A stretch of DNA of 16,512 nucleotides from Granulicella sp. UBA5172. Lineage in GTDB: Bacteria > Acidobacteriota > Terriglobia > Terriglobales > Acidobacteriaceae. This document shows positions 14,623 through 16,512 of this stretch, piece by piece. The translations under genes were made by a program, and so were the position numbers. Every line of letters starts with the position of its first letter. Position 1 is the first letter of the stretch. The notes under the pieces are model-generated. The model was not told the origin of the DNA, did no database searches, and worked only from the letters and a program-made list of their open reading frames with translations. Location of the stretch: NCBI GenBank assembly GCA_002413385.1, contig DHWW01000320.1, positions 1-16,512 on the forward strand, given 5' to 3'.

Positions 14623-16473
14623 ATGATGGCAACTACACCAAGGACGGCGACCGCACATGCTACCTCGACGCGCATCTTGACGACCAACAATCACCTGATC
14701 CGCTGGGTGGAGAAGATGGCTGACCTGACGCAGCCCGCGGCGATTCACTGGATCGATGGGTCGGAGGAAGAGAACGACTATCTGTGCCGGCAACTGGTGG
14801 AAGCGGGCACGTTCACGAAACTGAATGAGAAGCTTTGGCCGGGATGCTATTACGCTCGGTCGTCGCCGAATGATGTGGCGCGGGTGGAGGACCGGACGTT
14901 TATCTGCTCGCTATCGAAGGACAATGCGGGGCCGACGAATAACTGGGAAGATCCGTATGTGATGCGAAAGAAGTTGAAGGCGCTGTTTCGCGGGTCGATG
15001 CGAGGCCGGACGATGTATGTGCTGCCGTATTCGATGGGGCCGATTGGATCGCCGATGTCGCAGATCGGGGTGCAGCTGACGGACTCGGCTTATGCGGTGG
15101 TGAATATGCGGATCATGGCGCGGATTGGCGCGCCCGTATTTGCGGAGATTGATAGGGATGTGAAGCGCGTGGTGCCGTGCATGCACTCTGTGGGCGCGCC
15201 GCTGGCCCCGGGGCAGGAGGACGTGGCGTGGCCGCAGAACGACACGAAGTACATTGTGCATTTTCCGGAGTCGCGCGAAATCTGGAGCTACGGTTCAGGC
15301 TATGGCGGGAATGCGCTGCTGGGAAAGAAATGCTTTGCGCTGCGGATCGCGTCGAATATTGCTCGCGATGAAGGTTGGATGGCGGAACATATGCTGATCC
15401 TCGGGGTGGAGTCGCCGACGGGAGAAAAGACGTATGTGGCGGCGGCGTTTCCGTCGGCCTGCGGGAAGACGAACTTCGCGATGATGATTCCGCCGAAGAG
15501 CTTCAAGGGCTGGAAGGTCTGGACCGTCGGGGATGATATCGCGTGGATCCGGCCAGATAAGTCGGGGCAGCTGCGGGCGATTAATCCGGAAGCGGGGTTC
15601 TTCGGCGTGGCTCCGGGAACGAGCGCGAAGACGAATCCGAATGCGATGAAGACGTTGAGCCGGAATACGATTTTTACGAACGTGGCGCTGACGCCCGACG
15701 GCGGCGTGTGGTGGGAAGGCATGACCGACGAGCCGCCAGCCGAGTGCACGGATTGGCTGGGGCAGAGGTGGACGCCTGAGATTGGGCGCGCGACGGGTAA
15801 GCCGGCTGCGCATCCGAATGGGCGGTTTACGTCTCCGGTGGCGCAGTGCCCGTCGATCGATATGGAGGCGTGGGAGTCTCCGGATGGCGTGCCGATTTCG
15901 GCGTTCCTGTTTGGGGGACGACGCGCGACCTCGATTCCGCTGGTGTTTCAGGCGTTCAATTGGTCGTCGGGCGTGTACCTGGGGGCGACAATGGGCTCGG
16001 AGACGACGGCGGCGGCGGCGGGCGTGCTGGGTAAGGTGCGGCGCGATCCGATGGCGATGCTTCCCTTCTGCGGATATCACATGGGGGATTATTTTCGGCA
16101 CTGGCTGAGGATGCAGCGGGACTTGTCGACGACGCCGCGGGTGTTTCATGTGAACTGGTTCTTGAAGGATGAGAATGGGAAGTTTCTGTGGCCCGGGTAT
16201 AGCGAGAACATGCGGGTGCTGAAGTGGGTCGTCGACCGGGTGCGCGGACGGGCGCAGGGAAAGGAGACGCCGATTGGGTGGACTCCGCATTATGAGGACA
16301 TGCAGTGGGATGGGCTGGCGATGTCGCAGGAGGACTTTGATCGACTGCTGCTGGTGGATCGCGCGGCGTGGCGGAAGGAAGTGATGGGCCACGAAGAGCT
16401 GTTCCTGCTGCTGCATGATCACCTGCCGCCGGAGATGATCTACGAGCGGGAGTTGCTGATTTGCAGACTGTGA
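14623..16473 (+). CDS. pckG: Phosphoenolpyruvate carboxykinase (GTP)
   Basis: Turns oxaloacetate and GTP into phosphoenolpyruvate, CO2 and GDP (EC 4.1.1.32), the entry to gluconeogenesis; cytoplasmic and Mn/Mg-dependent. At 616 residues it has the usual length of the GTP family. Signatures are [20 protein letters not shown] (132-151), [14 protein letters not shown] (224-237), the P-loop FPSACGKTN (276-284, with the active-site Cys C280 typical of GTP-type enzymes), the metal-binding VGDDIAW (302-308), [14 protein letters not shown] and the C-terminal [11 protein letters not shown]. This excludes the ATP-type PckA. GGAG at 14615-14618 is 4 nt before the ATG at 14623 and 7 nt before a second ATG at 14626; the latter has the more usual spacing and would remove one Met. 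A palindrome sits just ahead of the ribosome binding site. Gluconeogenesis fits a life on sugar acids and amino acids (compare uxaC and pruA), but a direct regulatory link is not shown. Confidence 0.97.
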   Translation: MMATTPRTATAHATSTRILTTNNHLIRWVEKMADLTQPAAIHWIDGSEEENDYLCRQLVEAGTFTKLNEKLWPGCYYARSSPNDVARVEDRTFICSLSKDNAGPTNNWEDPYVMRKKLKALFRGSMRGRTMYVLPYSMGPIGSPMSQIGVQLTDSAYAVVNMRIMARIGAPVFAEIDRDVKRVVPCMHSVGAPLAPGQEDVAWPQNDTKYIVHFPESREIWSYGSGYGGNALLGKKCFALRIASNIARDEGWMAEHMLILGVESPTGEKTYVAAAFPSACGKTNFAMMIPPKSFKGWKVWTVGDDIAWIRPDKSGQLRAINPEAGFFGVAPGTSAKTNPNAMKTLSRNTIFTNVALTPDGGVWWEGMTDEPPAECTDWLGQRWTPEIGRATGKPAAHPNGRFTSPVAQCPSIDMEAWESPDGVPISAFLFGGRRATSIPLVFQAFNWSSGVYLGATMGSETTAAAAGVLGKVRRDPMAMLPFCGYHMGDYFRHWLRMQRDLSTTPRVFHVNWFLKDENGKFLWPGYSENMRVLKWVVDRVRGRAQGKETPIGWTPHYEDMQWDGLAMSQEDFDRLLLVDRAAWRKEVMGHEELFLLLHDHLPPEMIYERELLICRL

Positions 16474-16482
16474 TGGAGGCTG

Positions 16483-16498
16483 CTGCTGAGCTCAGCAG
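16483..16498. terminator. 16-bp palindrome after pckG, possible terminator stem at window edge
   Basis: CTGCTGAGCTCAGCAG is perfectly self-complementary and starts 10 bp after the pckG stop. A further partial copy, GTCAGCAG, follows at 16504-16511. The window ends before any T run could be seen, and a palindrome with no loop is unusual for a terminator, so the role is uncertain. Confidence 0.35.
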
Positions 16499-16512
16499 TA
16501 GAGGTCAGCAGT

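Noticed and set aside
15295..16422. Minus-strand open frame of 375 codons
   Set aside because: Arg/His/Pro-rich shadow of pckG, which is fully conserved on the plus strand.

Overview
The window looks like chromosomal DNA of a heterotrophic, plant-polymer-degrading soil bacterium. The best guess is an Acidobacteriota of the Terriglobia type (Granulicella, Edaphobacter or Terriglobus relatives). This rests on the gene set (very large GH18/deacetylase/glycosyltransferase fusion, pectin enzymes under a FadR-type GntR regulator, GTP-type PEP carboxykinase, cNMP-domain thioredoxin-reductase-like flavoprotein) and on moderately high GC. It is an inference, since no rRNA or other marker gene is present. 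I see no tRNA, rRNA, CRISPR array, transposase or phage gene.

Left part (1-6681): a GT-C type membrane glycosyltransferase runs off the left edge on the minus strand. It is divergent from a 1183-residue plus-strand protein that joins an N-terminal anchor, a GH18-like domain, a NodB polysaccharide deacetylase and a processive GT2 synthase. This is an apparent one-polypeptide machine for making and de-N-acetylating an exopolysaccharide. The GH18-like domain carries Gln where the family has its catalytic Glu. Downstream follows a 1-pyrroline-5-carboxylate dehydrogenase (proline/arginine breakdown).

Middle part (6705-10022): a LuxR/NarL-type regulator whose receiver has lost its phospho-acceptor Asp; the remains of a small Tyr/Arg/Gly-rich gene that seems broken by a one-base deletion; a VOC-fold (glyoxalase-like) protein; a flavoprotein with a cNMP-binding-like N-terminus; and a 59-residue single-pass membrane protein with a strong ribosome binding site just upstream of it.

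Right part (10023-16512): a pectin/galacturonate cluster. uxaC (uronate isomerase) converges on a secreted GH28 polygalacturonase, followed by a FadR-family GntR regulator. The same operator-like palindrome, TGGTC-N-GACCA, occurs upstream of all three: perfect at uxaC and GH28, one mismatch at the regulator. This suggests a local, autoregulated pectin regulon. GH28 would release galacturonate-containing sugars in the periplasm or outside, and UxaC would start their breakdown in the cytoplasm; transporters and later pathway enzymes are not in the window. The window ends with pckG, which opens gluconeogenesis from oxaloacetate and has its own palindrome just before its ribosome binding site.
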